A stretch of 64,000 bases of DNA from Alloprevotella sp000431275 (GCA_963931215.1 OZ006989.1:2418001-2482000), one strand, 5' to 3'. Shown: positions 41,790 through 50,553, counted from the first letter of the stretch. A program made the numbers and translations. The notes: a model not told the origin generated them from the sequence alone.

Positions 41790-43036
41790 ATCCCTGCTAC
41801 TTTGATGTTGCCGAATGATTTGCTCAACTTGTCGCCCAGCATCGTAAGGTCGTTATCCAATTTCTCCACGGTAATCTTCACATAGATTTGGGTCGTTTCG
41901 ATGTTCGTATGACCCAAAATGCGGCTTACGCTCTCTATCGGCATACCCTTGCAGAGGGCCAGGGTTGCGAATCCATGCCTTGAGCAATGGAAGCTGATGT
42001 CCTTATTCACACCGCATTCCCGTATCATTTTCTTCAACGGCTTGCAGATAGACCAATAATTCAGGTTGGGGAACACGAGGTTGTTTTCTTGGAACGGTCG
42101 GTAACGCTCTATTATTTGCAATGGAATGTCCAGCAGCTTCACTTGGAACGGTACGCCCGTCTTGTGCCGCTTGGAGATAATCCACTTCTCGCCGTTCACT
42201 TCCACGATGCGGTCGTTGGTCAGTTCCTTAATGTCCACGAAAGAAAGGGCGGTGAAGCTCGCAAACACGAACAGATCACGGATATATGCCAGCTTCGGGT
42301 CTGTGAACTCGTGTGTCATTACCGCCTTCAACTCATCCTCCGTCAAAAACTCACGCTCCTTGACATTCGGGCTGATGTGGAACTGCGCAAACGGGTTTCT
42401 CGGTATCAGACCGTTGAAGTGCGCACGCATCACCACACCTTTCAGCCACATGCACTTTTCCCATATCGTGCCGTTGCGCAATCCCGCTTCCGTGAAGAGA
42501 TAGACCGCAAACTCCTTGATGAAGTCGGGCGTAAGCTCCAGCATCGACATGTCACTGCGCTTGTAGAACGACTTGATGAACGCCGCCACATAGTTCCTTG
42601 CCACTACCCTTGACTGGTAAGTCGCCAGTTTCCTGTCCTTGCCGACACGCTTCTTGAACACCTCGTTCTCACGGTCGAAGGCTTTGAGCAGCGTTTCATA
42701 CTCGCCGCCTATGCCCTGATAGGCGTTGCGTACCATCTCTGCCGTCACAAACGCCTCACGGTCGGATATGCGCTGGTAGTGCTTGATGATTTGCGCCTTG
42801 ATGTTGTCAAGCGCAAGGTTCGTTTCCCTTGCCTCCAAACTCTTGCCTTTGGCACGGTTGCCCTTTGCATCCCAAAGTTCTTTTGAGATGCTCCGCTTGC
42901 AACTGAACTGCGCCACCGTTCCGTTGATTGTAACCCGTCCCATGATGGGGACAGTTCCATTCTTCTCCTTGCTGCCGTTCGCATAGAACAGCACGCGAAA
43001 TGTACTTCTTGCCATATTCGTTCTTTTTGGTTGCAA
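41786..43036 (-). CDS. Tyrosine recombinase (integrase) of the outer element
   Basis: 416 residues, homologous throughout to the integrase at 35586-36797 (shared IKHYQRISDREAFVTAEMVR). Catalytic-domain marks are FTALSFVDIKEL (first box without the usual Arg), HCSRHGFATL and LGHTNIETTQIY. It lies at the right end of the outer element, transcribed inward, 237 bp from the proposed att repeat. It would integrate and excise the outer element. Confidence 0.93.
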   Translation of the reverse strand: MQPKRTNMARSTFRVLFYANGSKEKNGTVPIMGRVTINGTVAQFSCKRSISKELWDAKGNRAKGKSLEARETNLALDNIKAQIIKHYQRISDREAFVTAEMVRNAYQGIGGEYETLLKAFDRENEVFKKRVGKDRKLATYQSRVVARNYVAAFIKSFYKRSDMSMLELTPDFIKEFAVYLFTEAGLRNGTIWEKCMWLKGVVMRAHFNGLIPRNPFAQFHISPNVKEREFLTEDELKAVMTHEFTDPKLAYIRDLFVFASFTALSFVDIKELTNDRIVEVNGEKWIISKRHKTGVPFQVKLLDIPLQIIERYRPFQENNLVFPNLNYWSICKPLKKMIRECGVNKDISFHCSRHGFATLALCKGMPIESVSRILGHTNIETTQIYVKITVEKLDNDLTMLGDKLSKSFGNIKVAGI

Positions 43037-43323
43037 AACTATAAATCAACGAGTTAAACCTTGACAAGCAAACCGACGCAGAGCGCAGCAAACGAAACGG
43101 CGACTGTTAAATCTGCACTTCTGACGGGTAACGAATAGGAAACCGTTCTATTTCTCCAATCCGCTTTGGAACGCTTTTCAGTCCTTTGCCCAACTTCTGT
43201 AAATTTCTCCTAACTGCTTAAATTTCAGTTCTTATTGCGTTAATCTGCTGATTTTCTTCGATTATTCCAGCGATATTTAGTAAAACAAGTCGGCGACTGG
43301 GAAAAACGGGATGGCGACTAGTG
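43037..43323. other. Attachment region at the right end of the outer element
   Basis: No gene. It holds sequence shared with the nested element's left end (GGGTAACGAATAGGAAACC here, and the related GGGTTACTATTAGGAAACC there on the minus strand), then CTCCAATCCGC, and the proposed core repeat ATATTTAG at 43273-43280. These shared arms are probably integrase-binding sites. Confidence 0.55.
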
Positions 43324-43368
43324 AGGACGGGCGCCCTGACCGTATGGAGTGGTCAGCGCTCCCGTCCT
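43324..43368 (-). terminator. Hairpin downstream of porX
   Basis: AGGACGGGCGCCCTGACC (from 43324) pairs with GGTCAGCGCTCCCGTCCT (ending 43368) with few mismatches and a 9-base loop. A T run is lacking. It lies 24 bases after the porX stop, in chromosomal sequence. Confidence 0.65.
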
Positions 43369-43391
43369 TGTGGAGGGTAAGACGATTTTAT

Positions 43392-44945
43392 TCATCGTTT
43401 GCGCGGGCGTAGCGTGATGAGCGGGACGATCATTTCTTCGAGCGATATGCCGCCGTGCTGGAACGTGTCTTTGTAGTATTGCACGTAGTGGTTGTAATTG
43501 TTCGGGTAAGCGAAGAAGCGTGAACCGGTGGCGAAGATGTAGGCCGTCGAGAGGTTGGGCGCGGGCAGCTGGATGTCGGCCGGGCGCCGCACTTCGTAAA
43601 CTTCCTTGGCGTTGTAGCTCATATTGCGGCCGAGTTTGTAGCGCAGGTTGGTGTTGAGGTTTCGTTCGCCGATGATTTTCGAAGGCGTGTCGACGCGGAT
43701 GCTGCCGTGGTCGGTCGTGAGAATGATGTCCTGGTCCGTCGTGCTGAGCAGCCGGAACAGGTCGCTTACGGGCGAGTGGCGGAACCACGAAAGTGTGATG
43801 CTGCGGTAGGCCGCTTCGTCGTTGGCCAGTTCGCGCACGGCCTTGGATTCGGTGCGGGCGTGAGAGAGGATGTCGATGAAGTTGACTACGAGCACATTGA
43901 GCGGCGCCGTCCCGAGGCGGTTGGCCTGGCCGAGCAGGCGGTCGGCCGCCAGCGAGTCGTTCACCTTGTTGTATGTGAAGTTTTCCTTTCGCCGGAAGCG
44001 TTTGAGCTGTTCGGCGATGAGGCTTTCCTCATTCAGGTTCTTGCCTTCGTCCTCCTCTTCATCTACCCACAGATGGGGATACATCTTCCTGATCTGCTCC
44101 GGCATGAGGCCTGAAAAGAGCGCGTTGCGTGCGTATTGCGTCGCTGTGGGCAAGATGCTGTAATACAGTTCTTCGTCGATGGCGAAGTCTTCGTTCAGTT
44201 CCCGGCTCAGCAGACGCCACTGGTCGAGGCGGAAGTTGTCGAGGACGAGTACGAACACCTTGCGGCCGGCGTCGAGCAGGGGGAACACCTTGCGGCGGAA
44301 TACGTCAGGGCTGATGAGCGGCCGGGTGTCTGGATGGGCGAGCCAGCCGGCGTAGTTGGCTTTGACGAAACGGGCAAACATGTGGTTGGCCTCTTCTTTC
44401 TGCATGCGTAGCATGTCGCGCATGGCGCTGTCGTCAGTCTCGCTGAGTTCCAACTCCCAATAGACGAGTCGTTTGTAAAGTTCCATCCATTCGGTCGCCG
44501 TGAGCGGTTCGCTTATCTGCATTCCGAGGCGGGCGAATTCCTGGCGGTAGCCGCTCACGGTGGCCTCGGTCACGATTTCCTGTCTGTGGATGTTTTTTTT
44601 CAGGGTGAGCAGAATTTGGTTCGGGTTGACAGGCTTGATCAGGTAGTCAGCGATTTTTGACCCGATGGCTTGGTCCATGATGTCCTCCTCTTCGCTTTTG
44701 GTCACCATGACGACGGGTACGCCTGGCCGTACATCCTTGATGAGGGACAGGGTTTCCAGCCCGCTCAGGCCGGGCATGTTCTCGTCGAGGAGGATGAGAT
44801 CGAAGTCTTCGGCCCGACATAGGTCGACGGCGTCCGCACCGTTCGTGGCTGTGACGACGTCGTAGTTTTTCTTGTTCAGGAAGAGAATGTGCGGGCGGAG
44901 CATCTCGATTTCGTCGTCCACCCAGAGGAGTTTGCCGAGGGTCAT
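43392..44945 (-). CDS. porX: PorX, response regulator with PglZ-type effector domain
   Basis: 517 residues. Residues 1-120 form a receiver domain: Asp10/Asp11, phosphoacceptor Asp54 (LILLDENMPG), Thr82 and Lys104 (LIKP). After a helical linker, residues of about 200-517 match the PglZ/alkaline-phosphatase-like domain, with LDNFRLDQW and TTDHGSIR contributing metal ligands. PorX, with the kinase PorY and the sigma factor SigP, controls type IX secretion genes, and the PglZ domain is a zinc-dependent phosphodiesterase. PorT is the neighbouring gene once the mobile element is removed. Confidence 0.94.
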   Translation of the reverse strand: MTLGKLLWVDDEIEMLRPHILFLNKKNYDVVTATNGADAVDLCRAEDFDLILLDENMPGLSGLETLSLIKDVRPGVPVVMVTKSEEEDIMDQAIGSKIADYLIKPVNPNQILLTLKKNIHRQEIVTEATVSGYRQEFARLGMQISEPLTATEWMELYKRLVYWELELSETDDSAMRDMLRMQKEEANHMFARFVKANYAGWLAHPDTRPLISPDVFRRKVFPLLDAGRKVFVLVLDNFRLDQWRLLSRELNEDFAIDEELYYSILPTATQYARNALFSGLMPEQIRKMYPHLWVDEEEDEGKNLNEESLIAEQLKRFRRKENFTYNKVNDSLAADRLLGQANRLGTAPLNVLVVNFIDILSHARTESKAVRELANDEAAYRSITLSWFRHSPVSDLFRLLSTTDQDIILTTDHGSIRVDTPSKIIGERNLNTNLRYKLGRNMSYNAKEVYEVRRPADIQLPAPNLSTAYIFATGSRFFAYPNNYNHYVQYYKDTFQHGGISLEEMIVPLITLRPRKR

Positions 44946-45027
44946 GTGTGTGATGTATCGTTACGTTGGCTGCGAATTTACGCATTAGCCGGCAAAGCAG
45001 GTGTTAATCCGGCGTTAATAATCGCAG

Positions 45028-45831
45028 TCAGAATGTTTCGAACTTGACGCCGACGGCCAGCGAGAGTATGTCGCTGAGGCGGATCGACTTGTTTGTGATG
45101 GCGGTGATGAGGTACAGGTCGGACGTGCTTAGTTCGTAGAAGAGCGAGATGCTCTTGTTCGAGATGCGGTGGCGGTGGGGGATGTTGATTTTAAGCCGCT
45201 GGCCTAAGAAGATGTTGGCCCGGACTTTCGTGGCAAAGCCGTAGTAGCCCTTGGTGTAGCGCGAAGGTTCGCGGGCCCAGAATCCCTCGCCGAAGATGGA
45301 GTTGATGAAAATTCCGGCGGTGAGCGGTTCTGCCGTAAAGCGTCTGTTGAGGGGCAGGTGCCAGGGGATGTAGCGCTGGCGGACGGTGAAGGAGACCTTG
45401 GTCCTGTCAGCGTGGTAACGGGGGACGATGCCGAGGAGCAGTTCTGTCTCCCAATCGTCGTCGTGACCGTAGTGCCAGCCTGTGCCGAAGCTCATGAGGC
45501 CAATGCTGCCGGCATACTGGATGATGTGTTGGTTCGGGATAAGGCGCGACCAGCGGTGGCGATAGCGTTCGACGTGACGGTCGTAGCGCGACGTCGTGTC
45601 TGCCTTTCTGGGAGTTGTGATGGAAATTCCGGCCAGTGTGTCTGAAAATTCCGGACGGCTGGCAGAAATTTCTATCCGGCTGGCAGAACTTCCAGTCAGT
45701 ACTTCTGTCCGTGCCGTTGCGTCACTCATGGCCGGCGGAAAGGGTTTCGCGGCCGATGCCGTCGTTGCGAGTGCTGTCAGGATAAGTCCGCACAGCGTCG
45801 AGGACAGGCGTTCAGAAGCGTACCACTTCAT
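45028..45831 (-). CDS. Outer-membrane beta-barrel protein (DUF3316-like) with a 7-residue-repeat linker
   Basis: 267 residues. A signal peptide (cleavage after TTASA) is followed by a Ser/Thr-rich linker, residues of about 40-85, whose codons are the 21-bp repeat copy D: successive heptapeptides such as SASRIEI, SASRPEF and SDTLAGI. The rest alternates polar and hydrophobic residues and ends LAVGVKFETF, a typical barrel terminus. Function unknown. Its start overlaps the end of the metallophosphoesterase gene by 20 bp, indicating translational coupling. The repeat insert probably affects only the flexible linker. Confidence 0.7.
   Translation of the reverse strand: MKWYASERLSSTLCGLILTALATTASAAKPFPPAMSDATARTEVLTGSSASRIEISASRPEFSDTLAGISITTPRKADTTSRYDRHVERYRHRWSRLIPNQHIIQYAGSIGLMSFGTGWHYGHDDDWETELLLGIVPRYHADRTKVSFTVRQRYIPWHLPLNRRFTAEPLTAGIFINSIFGEGFWAREPSRYTKGYYGFATKVRANIFLGQRLKINIPHRHRISNKSISLFYELSTSDLYLITAITNKSIRLSDILSLAVGVKFETF
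45617..45721. repeat. 21-bp-period dispersed repeat, copy D (inside a gene)
   Basis: CTGGCAGAA at 45659 and 45680 with degenerate units before (GTGTCTGAA at 45638) and after (ACTTCTGTCCG, 45701). The period is 21 bp. It is in frame within the barrel protein, encoding 7-residue units. Confidence 0.7.
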
Positions 45832-46630
45832 ATCTTATGTCGTTTGGAGTGAGTGTGAAGAACAGATACTCTCTTCCTTTGGCCGAACCTACTTGGTAGT
45901 AGTTGATGCCGTCGCCGAAAAGGTCGCTTGTCCGCGTGTGATGGTCGTGGCCGCTCACGCAGAAAGACAGGCCGGGGTATTTGTGTAGCTCGGACTGGAA
46001 GACGTTGGCCACGTTGTTGTTGAATTGGTCGCTGAACGGCTGGGCGTGCATCGCCACGACGGTGCGCGTCGTCGTGGCAGGGGTGGCCTCGCGGTCGGCG
46101 AGTAGGAAGGAAAAATCAGGTATGGGGACGGAGTAGTCGTATTCGAAGGCGTTTGTGTTGAGGCAGACGAAGTGATATGTGCCGGCGTTGAACGAAAAAT
46201 CCGGATTGCCGTACATGGCGCGGAATACGTCGCTGCCTGTTCCGAGGCAGTCGTGGTTGCCGATGAGGCAGACGTAAGGTGCACGGAGACGGTTCAGCTC
46301 ATCGCGCATCCACTCGAATTCGCGCGTCAGGCCGAAGTCGGCTTGATCGCCGCAGTGTATGACAAAGTCCACGCTGTCGCGGCTGTTTATGGCGGCGACG
46401 GCGGCCCGCGTCTCGTCGTACCATCGCTGTGTGTCACTGATGACGGCGAAACGTATCGTGTCGCGGCCGGCGCAGGCGACCTCGATCTGTTCGATGTGAC
46501 GGCGGTTGATGTCGCGTTCGCCGTCGAAACGTGTGTCGTAGGGGTGATACTCGATGATGTCGCACCCGACGGGCAGCCCCATGACAGCGGCTGCGGCGAC
46601 GAGGGCTGTCCATGAAGAAACTCTTGGCAT
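45812..46630 (-). CDS. Metallophosphoesterase lipoprotein
   Basis: 272 residues starting MPRVSSWTALVAAAAV, with a lipobox-like PVGC (Cys23). A calcineurin-type phosphoesterase fold is marked by AVISDTQRW (metal-binding Asp), HCGDQADFG, IGNHDCLG, AMHAQPF and VSGHDHHTR. Such proteins hydrolyse phosphoesters. The periplasmic or surface substrate is unknown. A longer frame from 46762 is not credible, since the lipoprotein signal starts here. It is followed with overlap by the barrel protein gene. Confidence 0.85.
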   Translation of the reverse strand: MPRVSSWTALVAAAAVMGLPVGCDIIEYHPYDTRFDGERDINRRHIEQIEVACAGRDTIRFAVISDTQRWYDETRAAVAAINSRDSVDFVIHCGDQADFGLTREFEWMRDELNRLRAPYVCLIGNHDCLGTGSDVFRAMYGNPDFSFNAGTYHFVCLNTNAFEYDYSVPIPDFSFLLADREATPATTTRTVVAMHAQPFSDQFNNNVANVFQSELHKYPGLSFCVSGHDHHTRTSDLFGDGINYYQVGSAKGREYLFFTLTPNDIRYEVVRF

Positions 46631-46738
46631 GATGAAAGTTTTTATGTCTGCAAAAGTCGGCTTTTTCAGCGGGTTCGGAAAGGTCGTTTTTACGCTAATT
46701 TTGTCCAACTCGGGAGGGAACAAGCCGGTGGAAATATG

Positions 46739-46746
46739 TATTTTTG
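46739..46746 (+). promoter_or_regulatory. -7 element of tsaE
   Basis: TATTTTTG, 30 bases before the tsaE start. A second match, TAATTTTG (about 46696-46703), lies upstream. An in-frame start at 46744 would begin inside the box and is rejected. Confidence 0.5.
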
Positions 46747-46776
46747 CGCCCGCTAACGACAATAAATCCTTACGTT

Positions 46777-47190
46777 ATGGAAATTAAGATAGAAAACCTC
46801 GACGGGATTCGTGACGCTGCCCGCCGTTTCATCGAAACCATGGGCGAGCACACCATCTTTGCTTTCTACGGGAAGATGGGAGCCGGGAAAACGACGTTCA
46901 TCAAAGCCTTGTGCGAGGAATTAGGCGTCGAGGATCCCGTGACGTCACCTACGTTCGCTCTTGTCAACGAATATCGTTCCGCCACGACGGCCGAACTCAT
47001 CTATCACTTTGATTTCTACCGCATCAAGAAGCTCGAAGAAGTCTATGACCTGGGTTATGAAGACTATTTCTATTCCGGTGCGCTCTGCCTTATCGAATGG
47101 CCTGAGCTGGTAGAGGACCTGTTGCCCGGCGATGCCGTTCGAGTCCGCATCGACGAGGAACCGGACGGTAGCCGTGTACTGACTTTCTGA
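46777..47190 (+). CDS. tsaE: tRNA threonylcarbamoyladenosine biosynthesis ATPase TsaE
   Basis: 137 residues. With TsaB and TsaD, TsaE completes formation of the t6A37 modification on tRNAs reading ANN codons. The P-loop GKMGAGKTT (about residues 32-40), SPTFALVNEY and the conserved LIEWPEL (Glu, Trp) are family hallmarks. Often found near porX in Bacteroidota, as here. The MFS gene follows after 12 bp and may share the transcript. Confidence 0.94.
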   Translation: MEIKIENLDGIRDAARRFIETMGEHTIFAFYGKMGAGKTTFIKALCEELGVEDPVTSPTFALVNEYRSATTAELIYHFDFYRIKKLEEVYDLGYEDYFYSGALCLIEWPELVEDLLPGDAVRVRIDEEPDGSRVLTF

Positions 47191-47202
47191 GTCGTCGTAG
47201 TG

Positions 47203-48381
47203 ATGTCTGTGAAGAAGTCGCTGGCCGCCTTGTCGGCCGGTACGTTCGGCCTGGGCGTGGCCGAATTTGCCATGATGGCAGTGCTGCCCTATGTGGCTGC
47301 CGACCTGCGTGTGAGTATCCCGACAGCAGGCAACTGGGTGTCGGCCTATGCGGTGGGTGTCTGTTGCGGCGCCCCGTTGCTGGTATGGGGCAGGACGCGT
47401 CCTTTGAAGCAGTTGCTTGTGGCGCTGATCGGCCTGATGGTGGCCGGCAACCTGCTTGCCGCCGCTTCGTCGTCTTATTGGTCGCTGATGCTCGCCCGTT
47501 TCGTTTCGGGGCTGCCCCATGGCGCTTATTTCGGGGTGGCTTCGCTCGTGGCACTCAAACTGGCGCCTGAGGGGAAAGGTGCATTGGCCGTTTCGGCCAT
47601 GGTGGCCGGGATGACGGTAGCCAATCTTGCCGGTGTTCCCCTGTCTGCTGTTGTTTGCCATTACTTGTCTTGGCGGCTCACTTTCCTCCTGGCGGGACTC
47701 TGGGGTTGTGTGACGCTGTTGCTCGTGATGCGTTGGGTGCCTTTCATGCCCGGGCTGCCCGATACAGGCTTCCGCGGGCAGTTCCGCTTCCTGCGCCACG
47801 GCGCGCCATGGCGTATTCTGGCTGCCACGGTGCTGGGCAATGGCGGCGTGTTTTGCTGGTGGTGCTACATCAGTCCGCTTCTGACGCAAACAAGCGATTT
47901 CAGCGATGCTGTCGTCCCTGTGCTCATGATGGTGGCTGGCGGAGGTATGGTGCTGGGCAATGCGCTCGGCGGATATTTCAGTGACCGGTTTACGCCCGGC
48001 CGTATTGACGCATTGGTGCAAGGAGGTATCTGTGTGGCGTTGTCCGGTATCTTCTTTCTCGCGTCAGACGGCTGGTGGTCGGTGGGACTGATGTTCGTGG
48101 TTACGATGGGGCTTTTTGCCATCTCGTCGCCACAGCAGACGCTGATCTTAAAACATGCCCCGGGTGGAGAACTGCTTGGGGGTGCATGCATCCAGATCGC
48201 GTTCAACCTGGGCAACGCGGTTGGTGCGCAGGCCGGCGGCTGGCCTCTGCGGCATGGGCTGGATTATCCTTATACAGCATTGGTCGGGGCCGCTTTCGTA
48301 GCTTTGGGAGCGCTCGTCATGCTGGATTTCGTACGGCGTTATGAGACTCGCCGCCGTGTCCCGGCCGGACAGATGGCATAG
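47203..48381 (+). CDS. MFS exporter, AraJ/PbuE-like
   Basis: 392 residues, twelve predicted membrane helices. The first helices hold GLGVAEFAMMAVLPYVAADL and the fourth-fifth region the antiporter-type LARFVSGLPHGAYFG and GMTVANLAGVPLSA (a motif C-like stretch), typical of DHA1 exporters of sugars, purines or drugs. A GTG codon at 47200 could also start translation, but the adjacent ATG is preferred. It reads with tsaE and ends at the bidirectional terminator at 48423-48475. Confidence 0.82.
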   Translation: MSVKKSLAALSAGTFGLGVAEFAMMAVLPYVAADLRVSIPTAGNWVSAYAVGVCCGAPLLVWGRTRPLKQLLVALIGLMVAGNLLAAASSSYWSLMLARFVSGLPHGAYFGVASLVALKLAPEGKGALAVSAMVAGMTVANLAGVPLSAVVCHYLSWRLTFLLAGLWGCVTLLLVMRWVPFMPGLPDTGFRGQFRFLRHGAPWRILAATVLGNGGVFCWWCYISPLLTQTSDFSDAVVPVLMMVAGGGMVLGNALGGYFSDRFTPGRIDALVQGGICVALSGIFFLASDGWWSVGLMFVVTMGLFAISSPQQTLILKHAPGGELLGGACIQIAFNLGNAVGAQAGGWPLRHGLDYPYTALVGAAFVALGALVMLDFVRRYETRRRVPAGQMA

Positions 48382-48422
48382 GCCGCCGGGTGGGTTCATC
48401 TGTTGTCGTAGGTATTAATAAT

Positions 48423-48475
48423 ATATAGGCCGTGCGGACACACAGACAACCGTTGTGTGTCCACACGGCCTATAT
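48423..48475. terminator. Bidirectional terminator between the MFS exporter and lpxB genes
   Basis: ATATAGGCCGTG plus GGACACACA on the left pair with TGTGTGTCC plus CACGGCCTATAT on the right (one internal mismatch pair, 9-base loop). The stem is about 22 bp and serves two converging genes. Confidence 0.85.
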
Positions 48476-48509
48476 AGGGAGAGGACTGCCGGACTTTTTG
48501 CTTTTTGTC

Positions 48510-49679
48510 TTACGCTTTTCTGCGTAACAGATTGACCATCAGAGTGGCTGCCCGGCGGGCGGCGCCTTCATCGCCCAAGTGTTGGCGCATCCGGGTGTAG
48601 CCTTCGAGCATCCGGTCGCGCCGGGAACCGCCTTTCAGCACTTCTCCGAGATGGCGACGCACGTTGTCTACGGTCATGCTGTCGGCCACGAGCTCGGGTA
48701 CCACTTCTTCGTTGCAGACTAAATTGACGAGCGAAATGTACGGTACTTTGAGCAGTCGTCGGCGGAGCCATGAGACAATGCGTCCGAAACTGGTATAGTA
48801 GCATACTACCTGAGGTACGTCGAAGAGTGCCGTTTCCAAAGTGGCGGTGCCGGACGTGACGAGTGCGGCTTCGGCGTGAGAAAGGAGCGCATATGTCTCA
48901 TTGTGGACGATGTGTATATGGCGGCGCAATTCGGACGGCAGAGCGGTGAGCGCGTCGTCGTAGATTTCGTCGTCGACCGACGGCGCGCCCGCCACTACGA
49001 GCTGGTAACCACGCGCGACGTAGGGCTCGGCGGCTTGACACATGCGTTGGAGGTTGTCCTTAATCTCCTGAATGCGGCTGCCAGCCAGCAGGGCAATGAG
49101 GGGGTGGGAGGCGTCGAGGCGATGTCGTTCGTGGAAACGGTCGTCAGCTGCAACGTGGTTTCTGCGGTAACCAGCCACTTCATCGACGGTGGGATTGCCT
49201 ACGTAGTGGATAGGGTAGTGATGTTTCTCTTCGAAGAAGGCTTTCTCAAAAGGCAGGATGGAGAACAACTCGTCGACATCGCGGCGGATGTTGGCTATCC
49301 TGTGTTCTTTCCAAGCCCATATCTTGGGCGAGATGTAGTAGTAGACGGGTAGCCGGAGGCTTTCATGAACGTAGCGGGCTATCTTTAAGTTAAAGCCGGG
49401 GTAGTCTACGAGGATGACGACGTCGGGACGGATCTCACGAATCTGGCGTTTGCAGTTGCTGAGGTTGCGCAAAATGGTACGGAGGTGGAGCATGACGGGG
49501 ATGAAGCCCATGTAGGCCGTGTCCTTGTAGTGACGTAGCCGCGTACCGCCGATGCGGCTCATCGCGTCGCCTCCGTAGAAAAAGAATTCAGCCTGGCCGT
49601 CGGTCTGGCGGAGCTCCTCCATCAAGTGGGCGGCGTGGAGGTCGCCACTGGCTTCACCGACAATAATGAAATACGTCAT
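48510..49679 (-). CDS. lpxB: Lipid-A-disaccharide synthase
   Basis: 389 residues. It joins UDP-2,3-diacylglucosamine and lipid X to form the lipid A disaccharide at the inner membrane. The GT-B enzyme shows the N-terminal IVGEASGDLHAAHLMEEL, YISPKIWAWKEHR, LLAGSRIQEIKDN and, near the C-terminus, VTSGTATLETALFDVPQVV with the nucleotide-binding Glu. It is 27 bp downstream of surE on the same strand, an arrangement common in Bacteroidales. Confidence 0.95.
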   Translation of the reverse strand: MTYFIIVGEASGDLHAAHLMEELRQTDGQAEFFFYGGDAMSRIGGTRLRHYKDTAYMGFIPVMLHLRTILRNLSNCKRQIREIRPDVVILVDYPGFNLKIARYVHESLRLPVYYYISPKIWAWKEHRIANIRRDVDELFSILPFEKAFFEEKHHYPIHYVGNPTVDEVAGYRRNHVAADDRFHERHRLDASHPLIALLAGSRIQEIKDNLQRMCQAAEPYVARGYQLVVAGAPSVDDEIYDDALTALPSELRRHIHIVHNETYALLSHAEAALVTSGTATLETALFDVPQVVCYYTSFGRIVSWLRRRLLKVPYISLVNLVCNEEVVPELVADSMTVDNVRRHLGEVLKGGSRRDRMLEGYTRMRQHLGDEGAARRAATLMVNLLRRKA

Positions 49680-49706
49680 GGCGGAAAATGCTGGTGCTGG
49701 GCGGTT

Positions 49707-50477
49707 CTATTCGAAAACGGATTTCAATTGTTCTTTCAAGGCGTAGGCCGTGACATCCACGGCGGTCGGCGTGATGGCGACGTATCCATGGTCGAGCGCC
49801 CAAAGGTCTGTGTCGTCCGCCTCGGGCTCGAGGTTCTCGTTCATGCCGGTCAGCCAGAAGTAACGGCTGCCATAGGGATGCGGGCAGGGCGCGTACTCGT
49901 GCGTCCAGCTGCTTCGGGCCATGCGGCAGACGCGGATGCCCTTGAAAGCAGTGAGGTCGGGAAAATTGACGTTGAGACACGTGTACGGGGGAAGGCCGAC
50001 CGAAAGCGTTCGTGCGACGATGTCTTTTACGTAAGTCTGCAAGGGCGTGAAGTCGGCGCCAGGATGGTGGTTGCAGAGGGAGAATGCGACCGACGGGATC
50101 CCTTTCATCGCGCCTTCGAGGGCCACGCCCATTGTGCCGGAGTAGTGTACGTTGATCGATGCATTGCTGCCGTGGTTGACTCCGCCGACGATGAGGTCGG
50201 GCGTGTAGTCCATGGCTTGGTCGAGGGCGAGCTTGACGCAGTCGACCGGCGTTCCGGAACAGGCGCATACCTTCAAGCCCGGTTCATCGCGGAGGACGCG
50301 GTAACAGGTGGGGGTGATGGACGTGAGCGAACATCCGGCGCCGGAACGCGGGCCATCTGGCGCCATGACAAAAAGGTCGGCCATGGGAGCGAGTACGTCG
50401 ATCAGGAAATTGAGGCCCTTGGCGGTCACTCCGTCATCGTTCGAGAGAAGCAAGCGGGGTTTGTGGGTGGGATTCAT
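49707..50477 (-). CDS. surE: 5'/3'-nucleotidase SurE
   Basis: 256 residues from MNPTHKPRLLLSNDDG. It dephosphorylates nucleoside monophosphates, a housekeeping and survival function. The metal site is visible in SNDDG (two Asp), SGT, and VGGVNHGSNAS (Asn). A TTG-started extension of ten residues upstream is not favoured. A minus-strand -7 box lies at 50497-50504, divergent from the parA promoter. Confidence 0.93.
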   Translation of the reverse strand: MNPTHKPRLLLSNDDGVTAKGLNFLIDVLAPMADLFVMAPDGPRSGAGCSLTSITPTCYRVLRDEPGLKVCACSGTPVDCVKLALDQAMDYTPDLIVGGVNHGSNASINVHYSGTMGVALEGAMKGIPSVAFSLCNHHPGADFTPLQTYVKDIVARTLSVGLPPYTCLNVNFPDLTAFKGIRVCRMARSSWTHEYAPCPHPYGSRYFWLTGMNENLEPEADDTDLWALDHGYVAITPTAVDVTAYALKEQLKSVFE

Positions 50478-50496
50478 AAGAAGGTTTGAGTTTACG

Positions 50497-50504
50497 CAAA
50501 AGTA
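50497..50504 (-). promoter_or_regulatory. -7 element of surE-lpxB
   Basis: Minus-strand TACTTTTG, 20 bases before the surE start. Confidence 0.5.
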
Positions 50505-50545
50505 CAAAAAAAAGTTTAGCGGCCTGAGCTTCGTGGAAAAATAAC

Positions 50546-50553
50546 TATCTTTG
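50546..50553 (+). promoter_or_regulatory. -7 element of the parA operon
   Basis: TATCTTTG, 34 bases before the parA ATG. It lies 42 bp from the divergent surE -7 box, so the two promoters share one regulatory region. No -33 TTG at the usual spacing was seen. Confidence 0.6.

Larger units (their letters stand above)
30786..43272. mobile_element. Outer integrative mobilizable element (about 12.5 kb, including a nested element)
   Basis: Between porT and porX lies AT-richer DNA with a tyrosine integrase at its right end, a MobV relaxase, a broken primase and efflux cargo. The 8-bp direct repeat ATATTTAG (30778-30785 / 43273-43280) marks the proposed ends. The right copy is 237 bp from the integrase start, close to the 264 bp seen in the nested relative. 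Rejoining the flanks rebuilds a TTG-19-TACCTTTG promoter, which supports these ends. Eight matching bases alone would be weak evidence. The general type (integrase plus MobV, no conjugation machinery) is a mobilizable element that borrows a helper's transfer apparatus. Confidence 0.75.
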
